Shown here piece by piece: positions 1 to 9,026 of a DNA stretch of 64,000 nucleotides (position 1 is the first letter of the stretch; each line of letters begins with the position of its first letter). The position numbers and the translations under genes were made by a program. This DNA is from Thiomicrorhabdus sp963677355 (GTDB lineage Bacteria; Pseudomonadota; Gammaproteobacteria; Thiomicrospirales; Thiomicrospiraceae): NCBI GenBank assembly GCA_963677355.2, contig CAXXXQ010000003.1, positions 310,001-374,000 of the forward strand. The letters run 5' to 3'. The notes under the pieces were generated by a model. It made no database searches. It was not told where the DNA came from and saw only the letters and a list, made by a program, of their open reading frames with translations.

Positions 1-255
1 GAAGTTAATCCTGTTTTGACGGCTCATAAATTCTATACGCGCTTAGGTCAAACCAAACAACAAAGAGCAGAGGCTTACCGTGAAAGTTTTAAAGAAAAAC
101 TGGATGAGTATTTGGTGAATGATATTCGAAATGCCGTGCAAACAGGTACGCCATTAGGTAATGAGCGTTTTAAGGAGCAAGTTGAAGCCCTTTTAGGCAA
201 GAAAGTAGGGTATGCTGCGCGCGGTCGACCGAAGAAAATAGATGTTGTTGAGTAG
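1..255 (+). CDS. REP-associated tyrosine (Y1/RAYT) transposase, C-terminal part
   Basis: The reading frame is open from the first base of the window, so the start lies outside it and only the last 84 residues are visible. The tail has features typical of the IS200-like Y1_Tnp family that mobilises or maintains REP palindromes: a LTxHxxYxxLG segment at the front, IRNAVQTGTPLGNERF in the middle, then a short GRPKK basic end. The catalytic HUH motif and tyrosine would lie upstream and cannot be checked. RAYT genes are normally single-copy domesticated transposases rather than full insertion sequences. The array of short repeats immediately downstream fits such a locus. Family assignment rests on recognition of the conserved C-terminus. 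Confidence 0.75.
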   Translation, partial: EVNPVLTAHKFYTRLGQTKQQRAEAYRESFKEKLDEYLVNDIRNAVQTGTPLGNERFKEQVEALLGKKVGYAARGRPKKIDVVE

Positions 256-269
256 ATAAAAAGGGTACT

Positions 270-344
270 GACCCCTTTTTACTGACCCCTTTTTATTCTG
301 ACCCCTTTTTCTGTTTTTGCTGACCCCTTTTTAGACCCCTTTTT
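270..344. repeat. Five copies of GACCCCTTTTT
   Basis: The 11-mer GACCCCTTTTT occurs at 270-280, 284-294, 300-310, 322-332 and 334-344, with irregular 1 to 11 base spacers. Four of the copies are preceded by T or CT. The array begins 15 bases after the transposase stop codon, and similar short G/A-rich motifs are known beside Y1-type transposases. It is too short and irregular for a CRISPR. Confidence 0.8.
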
Positions 345-364
345 ATTACTATTTTTCTATAAAC

Positions 365-391
365 AAAAAAGGCCTCGAAATGAGGCCTTTT
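365..391. terminator. Bidirectional Rho-independent terminator
   Basis: A stem AAAGGCCTC/GAGGCCTTT with a five-base loop is flanked by an A-run on the left and a T-run on the right. It sits 19 bases beyond the hemH stop on the minus strand, and can also stop plus-strand transcription leaving the transposase. Confidence 0.8.
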
Positions 392-409
392 GTATAGCGT
401 TTGTATCGA

Positions 410-1528
410 TTAAAACGGACATCCCATCGCTTTTGCATTGGCTTTAACGGTCTCGCGTTCTTTTTGATCCGCTTCGGCCATAAACTCGTCACGTTCATAC
501 CAGCCTTTGGTATGTTGCAGAACCAGTTCCGCTAGCGCGTCTGCATGGTCGGCGCGGTCGTTCAGACACTTGATGTAGCTGAACTTTTCTCCGCCGGCTT
601 CTTCAAAGTATTCGCGGTTTTCTTCACCGATTTCTTCAATCGTTTCTAGGCAGTCGGCCGAGAAACCGGGGCAGATGACTTGAATGTCTTTGATTCCTTG
701 TTCGGGAAGAGACTTCATGGTGGCGTCGGTGTAAGGTTTTATCCACTCTTCTTTACCGAATAGCGATTGGAAAGTGACGCGATATTCTTCTTTGGATAGC
801 CCTAGCTCTTCAGCGACCAGACGCGAAGTCACATGGCATTCGCAATGGTAAGGATCGCCGTTATCTAGATAGCGTTGCGGTACGCCGTGATATGACATGA
901 CCAGAAGTTGCGGTTTGCCGTGTACCGCTTGGTGTTCGCGAATACTGTTGGCTAATGCTTTAATGTAGCCCGGGTGGCGGTGATATTTATTGATAAAACG
1001 CACCTCGGGAACCCAGCGCCAAGTCTGGAGTTCGGCGGTTACTGCATCAAAGGTGGATGCGGTGGTGGCAGCGGCGTATTGAGGGTAGAGCGGCAGGATT
1101 AAGATTCGCTGACAGCCTTTCGCTTCCAGCTCTTTTAAACCGCTGGCGATAGACGGGTTGCCGTAACGCATGGCTAATGCAAATTCAACTCGACCGGCAA
1201 AATGAGGTCGTACCCGTTGGGCAACTGCATCTAATTGGCGTTGACTGATATTGAGAAGGGGCGAGCCTTCGCCTTCCGAATCCCAAATGGTGGCATAGGC
1301 TTCTGCCGATTTGGCGGGGCGGGTATTTAGAATAATACCGTTGAGTATCAGTTTCCAAAGCCATCTGGCCGGGGGCGGTTCAACCACGCGCGGGTCGGAT
1401 AAAAACTCTTTTAAATAAGGTTTTAAGGCTTCTTTTGTTGGTGCGTCGGGTGTGCCGAGGTTGGTTAGTAATATGCCTGTGGCACTGTCGTCACCATGAT
1501 TATAGTGTGCGTTTCCTTGATAGATCAA
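410..1528 (-). CDS. hemH: Ferrochelatase
   Basis: Inserts ferrous iron into protoporphyrin IX in the last step of haem synthesis; a cytoplasmic or membrane-associated enzyme. The 372-residue protein is full length. It opens with a typical LLTNLGTPDAPT segment, carries the invariant histidine in SYHGVPQ near residue 211, and has the conserved acidic stretch CLETIEEIGEE near residue 289. A GDPYHCECH motif follows the active-site loop, as in many proteobacterial homologues. The gene is monocistronic, with tRNA-Arg upstream on the same strand and a terminator directly downstream. Haem supply fits the cytochrome encoded at 27-29 kb. Confidence 0.96.
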   Translation of the reverse strand: MIYQGNAHYNHGDDSATGILLTNLGTPDAPTKEALKPYLKEFLSDPRVVEPPPARWLWKLILNGIILNTRPAKSAEAYATIWDSEGEGSPLLNISQRQLDAVAQRVRPHFAGRVEFALAMRYGNPSIASGLKELEAKGCQRILILPLYPQYAAATTASTFDAVTAELQTWRWVPEVRFINKYHRHPGYIKALANSIREHQAVHGKPQLLVMSYHGVPQRYLDNGDPYHCECHVTSRLVAEELGLSKEEYRVTFQSLFGKEEWIKPYTDATMKSLPEQGIKDIQVICPGFSADCLETIEEIGEENREYFEEAGGEKFSYIKCLNDRADHADALAELVLQHTKGWYERDEFMAEADQKERETVKANAKAMGCPF

Positions 1529-1655
1529 AACGACTCTCCAAATAGTTTGCTGTAGTTGTTTGTTCAGCTGTGGCTATTGTAGTGTAAATTTTTTGAAGAT
1601 TTAAGGAAAAGGCGTACAGAACCATTGAGACGGGCTGTTCTGGTTTTAAATTGAA

Positions 1656-1732
1656 TGGCGCGCCCGAGAAGATTCGAACTCCCGGCCTCTCCCTCCGGAG
1701 GGGAGCGCTCTATCCAGCTGAGCTACGGGCGC
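1656..1732 (-). tRNA. tRNA-Arg (anticodon CCG)
   Basis: A 77-base cloverleaf. The acceptor arms GCGCCCG and CGGGCGC pair perfectly, the discriminator is G and the CCA end is encoded at 1656-1658. The D-arm starts AGCTCAGCTGG and the T-arm contains GTTCGAATC. The anticodon loop CTCCGGA (1694-1700) gives anticodon CCG, reading the arginine codon CGG. Confidence 0.96.
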
Positions 1733-1750
1733 AAAATTAAACCGACGCTT

Positions 1751-1756
1751 ATTATA
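1751..1756 (-). promoter_or_regulatory. Probable -10 element of tRNA-Arg
   Basis: A perfect TATAAT on the minus strand lies 18 bases before the tRNA 5' end. The matching -35 is weak (TACATT at 17-base spacing). The position relative to the tRNA is the main support. Confidence 0.45.
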
Positions 1757-2308
1757 AAGAGAAGTCGAGCTTGAATGTACAAAATCGTTAGAAAATAAAA
1801 TCTTTATTTAACGGTAAACAGCGATGTTGCTTCTCGGCTCGGTTTCTATTTTCTTCTCAATATTGCTTTAAAACTCTTTTTTGATGCCCGTGTCGTTTTT
1901 CTTTTTATACGGCATAAATCATCGTAAGTAATTGTTGTTAAAAACGTTCTGTTGAAAGTGATTATTTTACATCTAAAAGAGGTTGATCTCAGTTCTTAAT
2001 CTGGATCAATTTTTAAGCTGATTTTATCCAATATCACCTTAGAGGGTGATGTATGAAATAATTTTAAAATCAATACGTTATATTTGTTTGTGTGGGGGGG
2101 TGATTTGTTTATACTTTGTTGCGTTAATAAGTAAAAAACAGATGGATTCTTGTTAACATGAAAGTTGGAGATGAGCCGATTATGTAGATCGGATCAGTTT
2201 GATTTGAGTAGGTTGTTGTGATCAATTATGAGGGGTAAGCGGGCTCCTTTAGATGGTTTAAACTGACTCAGATCAGAGAGTAGTAAAAACTATTAGAGGT
2301 TAAGAGAT
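1757..2308. other. AT-rich intergenic region with no gene
   Basis: No open frame with coding character is seen. The region must contain the promoter of the exported protein starting at 2309. An inverted repeat TTGATC (1983-1988) / GATCAA (2004-2009) with a 15-base spacer is visible, as is a run of seven G around 2094-2100. No riboswitch or small RNA was recognised. Confidence 0.5.
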
Positions 2309-4507
2309 ATGTTGATCAGTAAAAAGTACCTAATTGTTGCGATGTCTGCAGCGATGGGCGTGAATACAGTTGCTTTTGCTGCGGAAGGGGATACGGAGCA
2401 AGCAGCGGAACAATTACATTTTTCAAATACGATTAAATTGTCTGATCGTTTAGCGACAGGACAGACTGAAGACTTAGGTATGGCGTTCAAAGCTAAGCTG
2501 GTGATGTTAGGTAATGGTGCTTTAGTTTCTGTTTATGGTGATGGTGTCGATTCAACTAAAGTCGTTTACGACTTGAAAGGGGATGAGAATCGTCCGGCTC
2601 GAGATATCTTTATTCGTACTTGTGATAGCGTAAACACAGATTGTGCTTTGGAAGAGAATTGGAGTGATCCGGAAAACGTTTCTCTAACAGCCACTGAAAC
2701 AAGTATCAATACAAATTGGACGGGTGATACTGATGGTAGCGCGGCTAGAACGCCGTATTACGGAGATTCGGATAAGCCGAATATTTCCAATGGTGGTTCT
2801 AATATCATGATTACATGGACTGATAAGTTCTGTGGTGCTTTGCCGGGAGATGTTGACGGTACTAATCAGCGTACGGTTACTTATGTCACTCGTGAAAACC
2901 GTGAAATTCCATTTAGTTGTACTTATGCGCGTTATGCGAGTGTATCCGGAGGCGGTGCAATCACTTGGCGACCAGGAAGTGAAACAGGCGGTATTCAGTT
3001 AAGTGATGGTTCACGTGATGCTAAACAGGATGTGAGCAAGGTTAACTCAATCGGTCGTTCTATCATTACTTGGCAAGAAGATCCGCAAGGTTTGCGTATC
3101 GGTAGTGCTGATGGCCCGGGTGACGGTGCTTCCGGTGCTACAGCCAACCACGGTACCGATATTTGGATGACGACATCTACTAATACGGTAACAAGCACGG
3201 ATCCGGATACAGGTAAGCCTTCTGCGGGTTATGTTTCAGGCTTGAATTCGATTGCTCGCTTGACGAATAATGCAACCAATAACCTTTCCGGTGGGCATCA
3301 TGCAGTTAAGGATGTAAACGGTGCAGAGGTTGACGGTGCAACGATTGATAGCGGTCAAACAGCCGCAACGCGTGCGAACACCGCTTTGGTGGGGTCAACC
3401 GCAGTGGTGACTTATGAAGAGACCAAAGGTTCGGAAGAGATTGAAATCGGTAAATATATTCGTTACCACAGTTTTGCTTACCCGGCTGACGATGCAGCTT
3501 TGACGACAGCTTCAGGTCAAGTAGGGTGTGTGATTTCGAATCCGGCTGAAAATGCTCGACGCGTAAGATTTGTTCCTCAAGCAACGCCTGGTGAAGTCAG
3601 CGGCGTACAGATCGGTATCTTCTGGAAAGAAGGTAAATATGATCAAGGTGGTCCATCTGACATTATGGCTCGTTTAGTTAAAGGTACTGGGTTTGCAGAT
3701 ATGGAACCTGCTGTAGATGCAAACTGTGAGGCGGCAACCTATGAAGCTGCGGTCGCGTTGCAAAATGAACCGGCATTAAACTTGAGCAGTAACACGAAAA
3801 CGGGTGGTAACCTAACCGATACAACGGAAACCAATAATATCGAAAATGCACTTGCACACCGTGGTGCGATTGTAGGTGACGATCTTTATATCGGTTATTC
3901 GTATACTTCCGATTGGGCATTGACCACCTATACAACGTTAGATAATTATGATTTTTGGCTAAGACATTATGATGGTGTGACTGATACGTGGTCGGCACCG
4001 AAAAACTTGTCTAACTTGCCGGATACAAGTATGAACGTGCGTGAGCCTCGTTTTGTAAAAACACCTTACTCTGAAGACGGAACTTATAATCCGGACGCCT
4101 TCGTTATCGCTTGGGGTACGCAAACCAATGTTGCTTCACATATTGAAGATCCGGAAGAATTGGATATCTACTACACTCGTTCGTTTGATAAAGGGGCAAC
4201 CTTTGAACCGATTGTAAAAGTGGATAATCCAAACGGTGCGGCTCGTTTTGAATCACAGCTTCGTCCAACTCCGGATGGTAGAACGGTTTATGCCGTATGG
4301 AATGAAGATGACAACGGCGCGGTAGATGCGGTTCATGCGGTGGCAATCTCAGGAGAAGCGACTGGTGAAGATCCTTATGATACTGGTGTGGAAACTTCGT
4401 CCTCCGGCGGAAGTGCTAGCGTACTTGACGGTGTGCTGCTTCCAAGTCTATTGGCGGCCTTAATGGGAATGATCGGATTCTTTGGAGCTCGTCGAGCACA
4501 GAAATAA
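2309..4507 (+). CDS. Large exported protein with Asp-box and C-terminal membrane anchor
   Basis: Function not known. The 732-residue protein begins with a classical Sec signal peptide: two lysines, a hydrophobic core, and an AFA-A cleavage site around residues 23-25. The body is rich in G, T, N and D. Near residue 625 it has an Asp-box-like segment SFDKGATF preceded by YYTR, as in sialidase/BNR beta-propellers. The C-terminus has the tripartite form of a sorting signal: a short SSSGG stretch, a hydrophobic segment near residues 708-725, then an ARR cluster. This resembles GlyGly-CTERM or related choice-of-anchor surface proteins. It is monocistronic with a strong terminator. Likely periplasmic or on the cell surface; the ligand cannot be told from sequence. 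Confidence 0.7.
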   Translation: MLISKKYLIVAMSAAMGVNTVAFAAEGDTEQAAEQLHFSNTIKLSDRLATGQTEDLGMAFKAKLVMLGNGALVSVYGDGVDSTKVVYDLKGDENRPARDIFIRTCDSVNTDCALEENWSDPENVSLTATETSINTNWTGDTDGSAARTPYYGDSDKPNISNGGSNIMITWTDKFCGALPGDVDGTNQRTVTYVTRENREIPFSCTYARYASVSGGGAITWRPGSETGGIQLSDGSRDAKQDVSKVNSIGRSIITWQEDPQGLRIGSADGPGDGASGATANHGTDIWMTTSTNTVTSTDPDTGKPSAGYVSGLNSIARLTNNATNNLSGGHHAVKDVNGAEVDGATIDSGQTAATRANTALVGSTAVVTYEETKGSEEIEIGKYIRYHSFAYPADDAALTTASGQVGCVISNPAENARRVRFVPQATPGEVSGVQIGIFWKEGKYDQGGPSDIMARLVKGTGFADMEPAVDANCEAATYEAAVALQNEPALNLSSNTKTGGNLTDTTETNNIENALAHRGAIVGDDLYIGYSYTSDWALTTYTTLDNYDFWLRHYDGVTDTWSAPKNLSNLPDTSMNVREPRFVKTPYSEDGTYNPDAFVIAWGTQTNVASHIEDPEELDIYYTRSFDKGATFEPIVKVDNPNGAARFESQLRPTPDGRTVYAVWNEDDNGAVDAVHAVAISGEATGEDPYDTGVETSSSGGSASVLDGVLLPSLLAALMGMIGFFGARRAQK

Positions 4508-4532
4508 TTCGTTAATTCTTAACCGTTAATGT

Positions 4533-4568
4533 AAAAACGCCTCTGGTTTCGGCCAGGGGCGTTTTTTT
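4533..4568 (+). terminator. Rho-independent terminator
   Basis: A stem with arms AAAACGCCTCTGG and CCAGGGGCGTTTT (one G-T pair) and a six-base TTTCGG loop is followed by a T-run. It lies 26 bases after the stop of the exported protein. Confidence 0.85.
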
Positions 4569-4684
4569 ATTGAATTGATTTTTCTCTATAGGAATGGTCT
4601 ATGAGATAAGTTAGAATTTATCTATGGTTTCTTGATGATGTCGCAGCATTCGGTCTGCTTCTTGTCACCCAAAGTGAGACATGC

Positions 4685-7555
4685 ATGGATAAAGAGTACG
4701 ACCTTTATTTGGTATTAGGTTCTTTATTAATCTCATTTTTGGCGAGTTTTTTAGCGATCGCTTTTGCCGGTTTTACGGTTTGGCAGAAAAAAAACTCCTC
4801 GCAAATGTGGTTGTTTGCGGCTGCCCTCAATATGGGGTTAGGTATTTGGGCAATGCATTTTATCGGTATGCTGGCCTTACACCTTGAAACGGAAACCGCA
4901 TTTGAAATCAACCGCACGATCGCATCCGCGTTGATTCCCGTAGCGGCAAGTTATTTAACTTTTTCATTATTGCTGTCGATCGATTTCCAAAGTAAAAATC
5001 AGCGTCTCTTTTATGCCGCGTTAGTGTTCGGAAGCGGAATAACCTCCATGCATTACTTGGGAATGGATGCCATGCAGATGGTTCCCGCCATCTCTTATGA
5101 TCCGGTTCTGTTTTCCTTGTCTTTAATCATCGCTTTTGTCGCTTCTTTTTTCGGACTGAATCTGTTCTTCCGCGCCGTAAACCAACCGGAGTATCCGCTT
5201 TTTTCAAAACCGAACTTGATGATCGCTGTAGTGACTGCGCTTGCGGTAACAGGTATGCACTATACCGGCATGGCGGCCGCGATCTTTGAACCAAACGCTT
5301 ACTGTTCGGTTTTGTCGGACGGAATTCGGCGAGAAAATTTATCGACGATTATCATTGGTGCGATTTTGATGCTATTGCTGCTGTCTTTTATTCTATTGGC
5401 CTATGAGCAGAGTCTGGTGGTTGAGGCGCATGCCAAACAGCATGAAATGCTGGATAGGACGAGCACCGAAGTCGTGAAGCGAACCACGGAGCTTGAACAG
5501 CAGATATTGATGAACGAGCGCCTTCTTGAAACGATGGATGCGATTGTAGTGGTCTTGGATCATAACGGCGTTATCCAACAGTTTAATCTGGCTGCCCAGC
5601 AGGCGACCGGTTATCGTCCGGACGAAGTCAAAGGACATTATGTGTGGGAGATGCTGGTTCCGAACGAGGTGGAAGACGAGGTGAAAGCCGTTTTTTCGCG
5701 GCTGACTTCAGGCATGTTTCCGAATCAACACCTAAACGATTGGTTAAGGAGAGACGGAACCCATATTTCTATTGATTGGCATAACTCGGCGTTGGTTGAT
5801 GAATCCGGTAAGGTGACCCATGTGATTGCAACCGGCATCGACGTCACTCAAGTGCTTCGGGATCAGGAAGAATTAAAGTTGTCTGCGGTTGCTTTCGAGA
5901 CTCAAGAAGCGATGGTGGTAACCGATAGTCGGGGCTCGGTTTTAAGGGTCAATCAGGCTTTTGAATCGATTACCGGCTACAGTCAGCAAGAAGCGATAGG
6001 ACGCAATATGAATATGCTCAAATCAGGCCGTCATGAGCGTTATTTTTATCAATCGATTTGGTCTGAAATAGCTAAAAAAGGCTTCTGGCAGGGCGAGATT
6101 TGGAATAAACGTAAAAACGGAGAGGTTTATCCCGAGTGGCTGAGAATTACGCGTGTGCAGGATGACGCCGGTCGGGTGATTAATTATATCGGTAACTTTT
6201 CAGATATTTCCCAGCGTAAAAAAATCGAAAATGAATTGGAACGTTTGGCTTTTTACGATGAAGTAACGCTGTTGCCTAATCGTAGGCTGTTGACCGACCG
6301 TTTGATTCAGGCCGTACGTCTCGCCAAACGCCATAAACATACGCTTGGAATCATGTTTATCGATTTGGATAACTTTAAACAGATTAATGATAATTTCGGC
6401 CACGGCTTCGGGGACGAGCTGTTAAAGGTGTTCGGAAGGCATTTGCAGGATCTGATGTCGGAAGATATTACCATTTCCCGTTTTGGCGGAGACGAGTTTG
6501 TTATTTTGTTTACCGAGCTGCCCAGCCAACTGGAGACCGCCAATTTTCAATGCGAACGTATGGCTGAGATTCTTTTGGAGTCGTTGGCGGGTGGCATTGA
6601 CGTTAAGCAGCAGCATGTCTATGTTTCCGTCAGTCTCGGTTTGACCGTAAGCGATTGTGAAAACGATGACGAACATAGTCTGCTGATGCAGGCGGATGCG
6701 GCGATGTATCAAGCAAAAGCCATGGGTAAGAATACGTTCAGGTTTTATACCCAATCGATCGGGGAGGCGATGAATGAACGTTTTAGTCTTGAGGCCGCTT
6801 TGCGAAAAGAGTTAAAAAAAGCGGCCGAAGACAGTCGCTTTTTTATGGTTTATCAACCGCAATTTGATGCCGATAAACAGATTGTCGGTGCAGAGGCTCT
6901 GGTTCGCTGGAATTCGCAAGAGTTTGGATTTGTGTCTCCGTTCCGTTTTATTTCGGTTGCCGAGGAGAGCGGGTTAATTGACGAGCTCGGGATGTTGGTG
7001 GTCGAGAATGTATTGGACGATATCAAGCGTATGGACCGCCTGTTCGAGAAAAGTTCTTTGCAGCATATTTCGATTAATTTAAGTATCAAACAACTGACTA
7101 ACCCGAATTTGGCTAAACGTCTGCTGGAGATTTTTAAAGAAAAAGAAGTCGAGCCGGAAAGGGTACGTTTCGAGTTTACCGAAAGCGCGTTCCTGGATAA
7201 CGCTCTGGATCCGAAAAAACTCTTTTCCGAAATGTCTGCTATGGGCTTTACCTTTTCGCTGGACGATTTCGGTACCGGTTTCTCGTCATTGTCTTATTTG
7301 AAAGAGCTGCCGATTTCCGAATTGAAAATAGATAAGTCTTTTGTGGACGGTATCCCGCACGATGAAAGCGATACCAAAATCTGTAGTGCCACTATCGATA
7401 TGGCTCAGAATCTCGGTTTGGAAGTGGTGGCGGAAGGCGTTGAGGAGCAAGCTCAGTTCGATTGGTTGATTGAGCAGGATTGCAATTTATTGCAGGGATT
7501 TCTATTGGGCAAACCGATGCCTTATGATGAATTTATTAAACTCTTCCAAGTGTGA
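4685..7555 (+). CDS. MHYT-PAS-PAS-GGDEF-EAL cyclic-di-GMP enzyme
   Basis: A 956-residue membrane protein that probably makes and/or degrades cyclic di-GMP. The N-terminal ~240 residues are a seven-helix MHYT sensor with the three signature repeats visible as AMHFIGM, SMHYLGM and GMHYTGM; this family is proposed to bind a metal and sense a gas or redox signal. Two PAS domains follow (about 275-390 and 395-515), then GGDEF with an intact motif FGGDEF near residue 600, and EAL with intact EALVRW near 735, DDFGTGFSS and EGVEE. Both catalytic sites look complete, so the net activity cannot be predicted. Monocistronic; its end faces umuC with a 24-base gap. Confidence 0.92.
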   Translation: MDKEYDLYLVLGSLLISFLASFLAIAFAGFTVWQKKNSSQMWLFAAALNMGLGIWAMHFIGMLALHLETETAFEINRTIASALIPVAASYLTFSLLLSIDFQSKNQRLFYAALVFGSGITSMHYLGMDAMQMVPAISYDPVLFSLSLIIAFVASFFGLNLFFRAVNQPEYPLFSKPNLMIAVVTALAVTGMHYTGMAAAIFEPNAYCSVLSDGIRRENLSTIIIGAILMLLLLSFILLAYEQSLVVEAHAKQHEMLDRTSTEVVKRTTELEQQILMNERLLETMDAIVVVLDHNGVIQQFNLAAQQATGYRPDEVKGHYVWEMLVPNEVEDEVKAVFSRLTSGMFPNQHLNDWLRRDGTHISIDWHNSALVDESGKVTHVIATGIDVTQVLRDQEELKLSAVAFETQEAMVVTDSRGSVLRVNQAFESITGYSQQEAIGRNMNMLKSGRHERYFYQSIWSEIAKKGFWQGEIWNKRKNGEVYPEWLRITRVQDDAGRVINYIGNFSDISQRKKIENELERLAFYDEVTLLPNRRLLTDRLIQAVRLAKRHKHTLGIMFIDLDNFKQINDNFGHGFGDELLKVFGRHLQDLMSEDITISRFGGDEFVILFTELPSQLETANFQCERMAEILLESLAGGIDVKQQHVYVSVSLGLTVSDCENDDEHSLLMQADAAMYQAKAMGKNTFRFYTQSIGEAMNERFSLEAALRKELKKAAEDSRFFMVYQPQFDADKQIVGAEALVRWNSQEFGFVSPFRFISVAEESGLIDELGMLVVENVLDDIKRMDRLFEKSSLQHISINLSIKQLTNPNLAKRLLEIFKEKEVEPERVRFEFTESAFLDNALDPKKLFSEMSAMGFTFSLDDFGTGFSSLSYLKELPISELKIDKSFVDGIPHDESDTKICSATIDMAQNLGLEVVAEGVEEQAQFDWLIEQDCNLLQGFLLGKPMPYDEFIKLFQV

Positions 7556-7579
7556 CGGGAGTCGATTCCGTTTTTTGCT

Positions 7580-8929
7580 CTATACTTGAATCCGGAGTAA
7601 CTCCTCCCAACGCGAAGTGTAGCGTGGCGACATTAAGCGCCGATTCATTCTCCAAGTTTTTTGCTGTAAACCACTACTGGCCAGTTGAATGGTCTGTTTA
7701 CCCATTTTCCGGTTGAGTTGATCCAGCGTATTCATTAATTGATCCGATTTGGGGTTGCCCGAGAATTGCGGATCGGGGGCGAATAAGTCCGTTTGTAACG
7801 CCGATTTATGTTGGATTTTAGAGAGCATTACACTGGCTTTTTGATAGTGGTAGCCCTCGCGCCAAATCTGTTTCAGTGCCTTATGGGCGATTTTGGTCAA
7901 TAAAATCGTACTGTCTGTCGGGTAAATTAACGGAATGCTGTATTGATTTCGGTATTGCGGATAACGTTTCTGGTGCGGAGGTGTTGTGATCCATACGGTC
8001 AGTAATTGGCAGCAACTGTTCTGATCTCTAAGCTTTTCCGCCGCCGTGGCGGTATAGCTGCTGACCGCTTCGCGCATGGCGTTGAAGTCGTTTACTAACA
8101 CTCCGAAAGAGCGGGATGAAACAATGTTTTGTTTATCGTCCGGGGTTTGATGAAATTCCAGACAGGCTTCTCCGTTTAATTCCAAAACGATTCGTTCAAG
8201 ATTGACTGAAAACTGTTTCCGTAGTGTTTTGATATTGGCGGTTTTCAAGTCGTAGGCGGTAATCATACCGTTTGCGATCAACTGTTTTGACAGGCGTTTG
8301 CCGATTCCCCAAATACTGCCGACTTTGACCTGTTTGTAGAGTGTGTTTAGTGTGGTTTCGTGCATGCTGCTCAAATCCAACACTCCGTTAAAGTGGGGTA
8401 TTTTTTTTGCAAGATGGTTGGCTAGCTTGGCTTGCGTTTTGGAACGGCCGATGCCGACCGCGACCGGAATGCCAATCCATTGCCAGACTCGTTGTTTCAG
8501 TGTTAGAGCGTGTTTGCTCAGTTGCTGTTTGGGAATATGGGTGAAGTCCAAAAAACTTTCGTCGATCGAATAGATCTCCTGTCGGTTGGCAAACTCGGCG
8601 GTAATGGCGTGCATGCGTTGACTCATGTCGGCATAAAGTTCGTAGTTGGAGCTGAATACCACGGTGTTGTGCTTTTTTAATAGAGGCGCGACTTTGAAGT
8701 AGGGCTGAAACATCATGCTGTCCGAATTAGCCGCTCGGTAGCCGCCTAGTCCGTAGTCACGCGGGGCGGTGAGTTGTTTTTCTAAATCTTTGGCAATTTG
8801 GTTGGCGGCGACAATGCAGCCGTCGTTATTGGAAAGCACCACGACAGGGCGGCTTTTCAGCCAGGGTTGAAAAGCAATTTGGCATGAAGCGTAAAAAGAG
8901 TTTCCATCCACTAATGCATAGATCGGCAT
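7580..8929 (-). CDS. umuC: DNA polymerase V catalytic subunit UmuC
   Basis: A Y-family error-prone polymerase for translesion synthesis. The N-terminus ALVDGNSFYASC holds the first catalytic aspartate, followed by the VVVLSNNDGCIVA motif. The second acidic site SIDESFLDF is near residue 120. The little-finger region and a C-terminal DUF4113-like tail ending SPRYTSRWEELL are present. At 449 residues it is slightly longer than E. coli UmuC (422). Unusually it is divergent from umuD rather than cotranscribed, sharing a 97-base intergenic region. Confidence 0.93.
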   Translation of the reverse strand: MPIYALVDGNSFYASCQIAFQPWLKSRPVVVLSNNDGCIVAANQIAKDLEKQLTAPRDYGLGGYRAANSDSMMFQPYFKVAPLLKKHNTVVFSSNYELYADMSQRMHAITAEFANRQEIYSIDESFLDFTHIPKQQLSKHALTLKQRVWQWIGIPVAVGIGRSKTQAKLANHLAKKIPHFNGVLDLSSMHETTLNTLYKQVKVGSIWGIGKRLSKQLIANGMITAYDLKTANIKTLRKQFSVNLERIVLELNGEACLEFHQTPDDKQNIVSSRSFGVLVNDFNAMREAVSSYTATAAEKLRDQNSCCQLLTVWITTPPHQKRYPQYRNQYSIPLIYPTDSTILLTKIAHKALKQIWREGYHYQKASVMLSKIQHKSALQTDLFAPDPQFSGNPKSDQLMNTLDQLNRKMGKQTIQLASSGLQQKTWRMNRRLMSPRYTSRWEELLRIQV

Positions 8930-8944
8930 AATTTTCCTGCGGTC

Positions 8945-8994
8945 TTGTTTTGAGTTTTATCTGTTTTTAATATATTATTTGAAACATGTAACAA
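8945..8994. promoter_or_regulatory. Divergent umuC/umuD promoter region with a dyad
   Basis: Plus strand: TTGTTT (8945-8950), 17-base spacer, TAATAT (8968-8973). Minus strand: TTGTTA (8994-8989), 16-base spacer, TATTAA (8972-8967). An imperfect dyad TGTTT (8962-8966) / AAACA (8982-8986) spans both -10 regions and could be an operator. There is no canonical CTGT-N8-ACAG LexA box. Confidence 0.4.
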
Positions 8995-9026
8995 TAATCA
9001 AGATATGAATCACGGAGTATCGCTTT

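Noticed and set aside
270..344. Repeat array as a CRISPR
   Set aside because: Repeats are 11 bases with 1-11 base gaps; no spacers, no cas genes.
3306..3998. Minus-strand frames inside the exported protein gene
   Set aside because: Composition (H, P, R and Q rich, no ribosome site) is that of a shadow of the plus-strand gene.
8930..9026. Canonical LexA box between umuC and umuD
   Set aside because: No CTGT-N8-ACAG sequence; only half sites.
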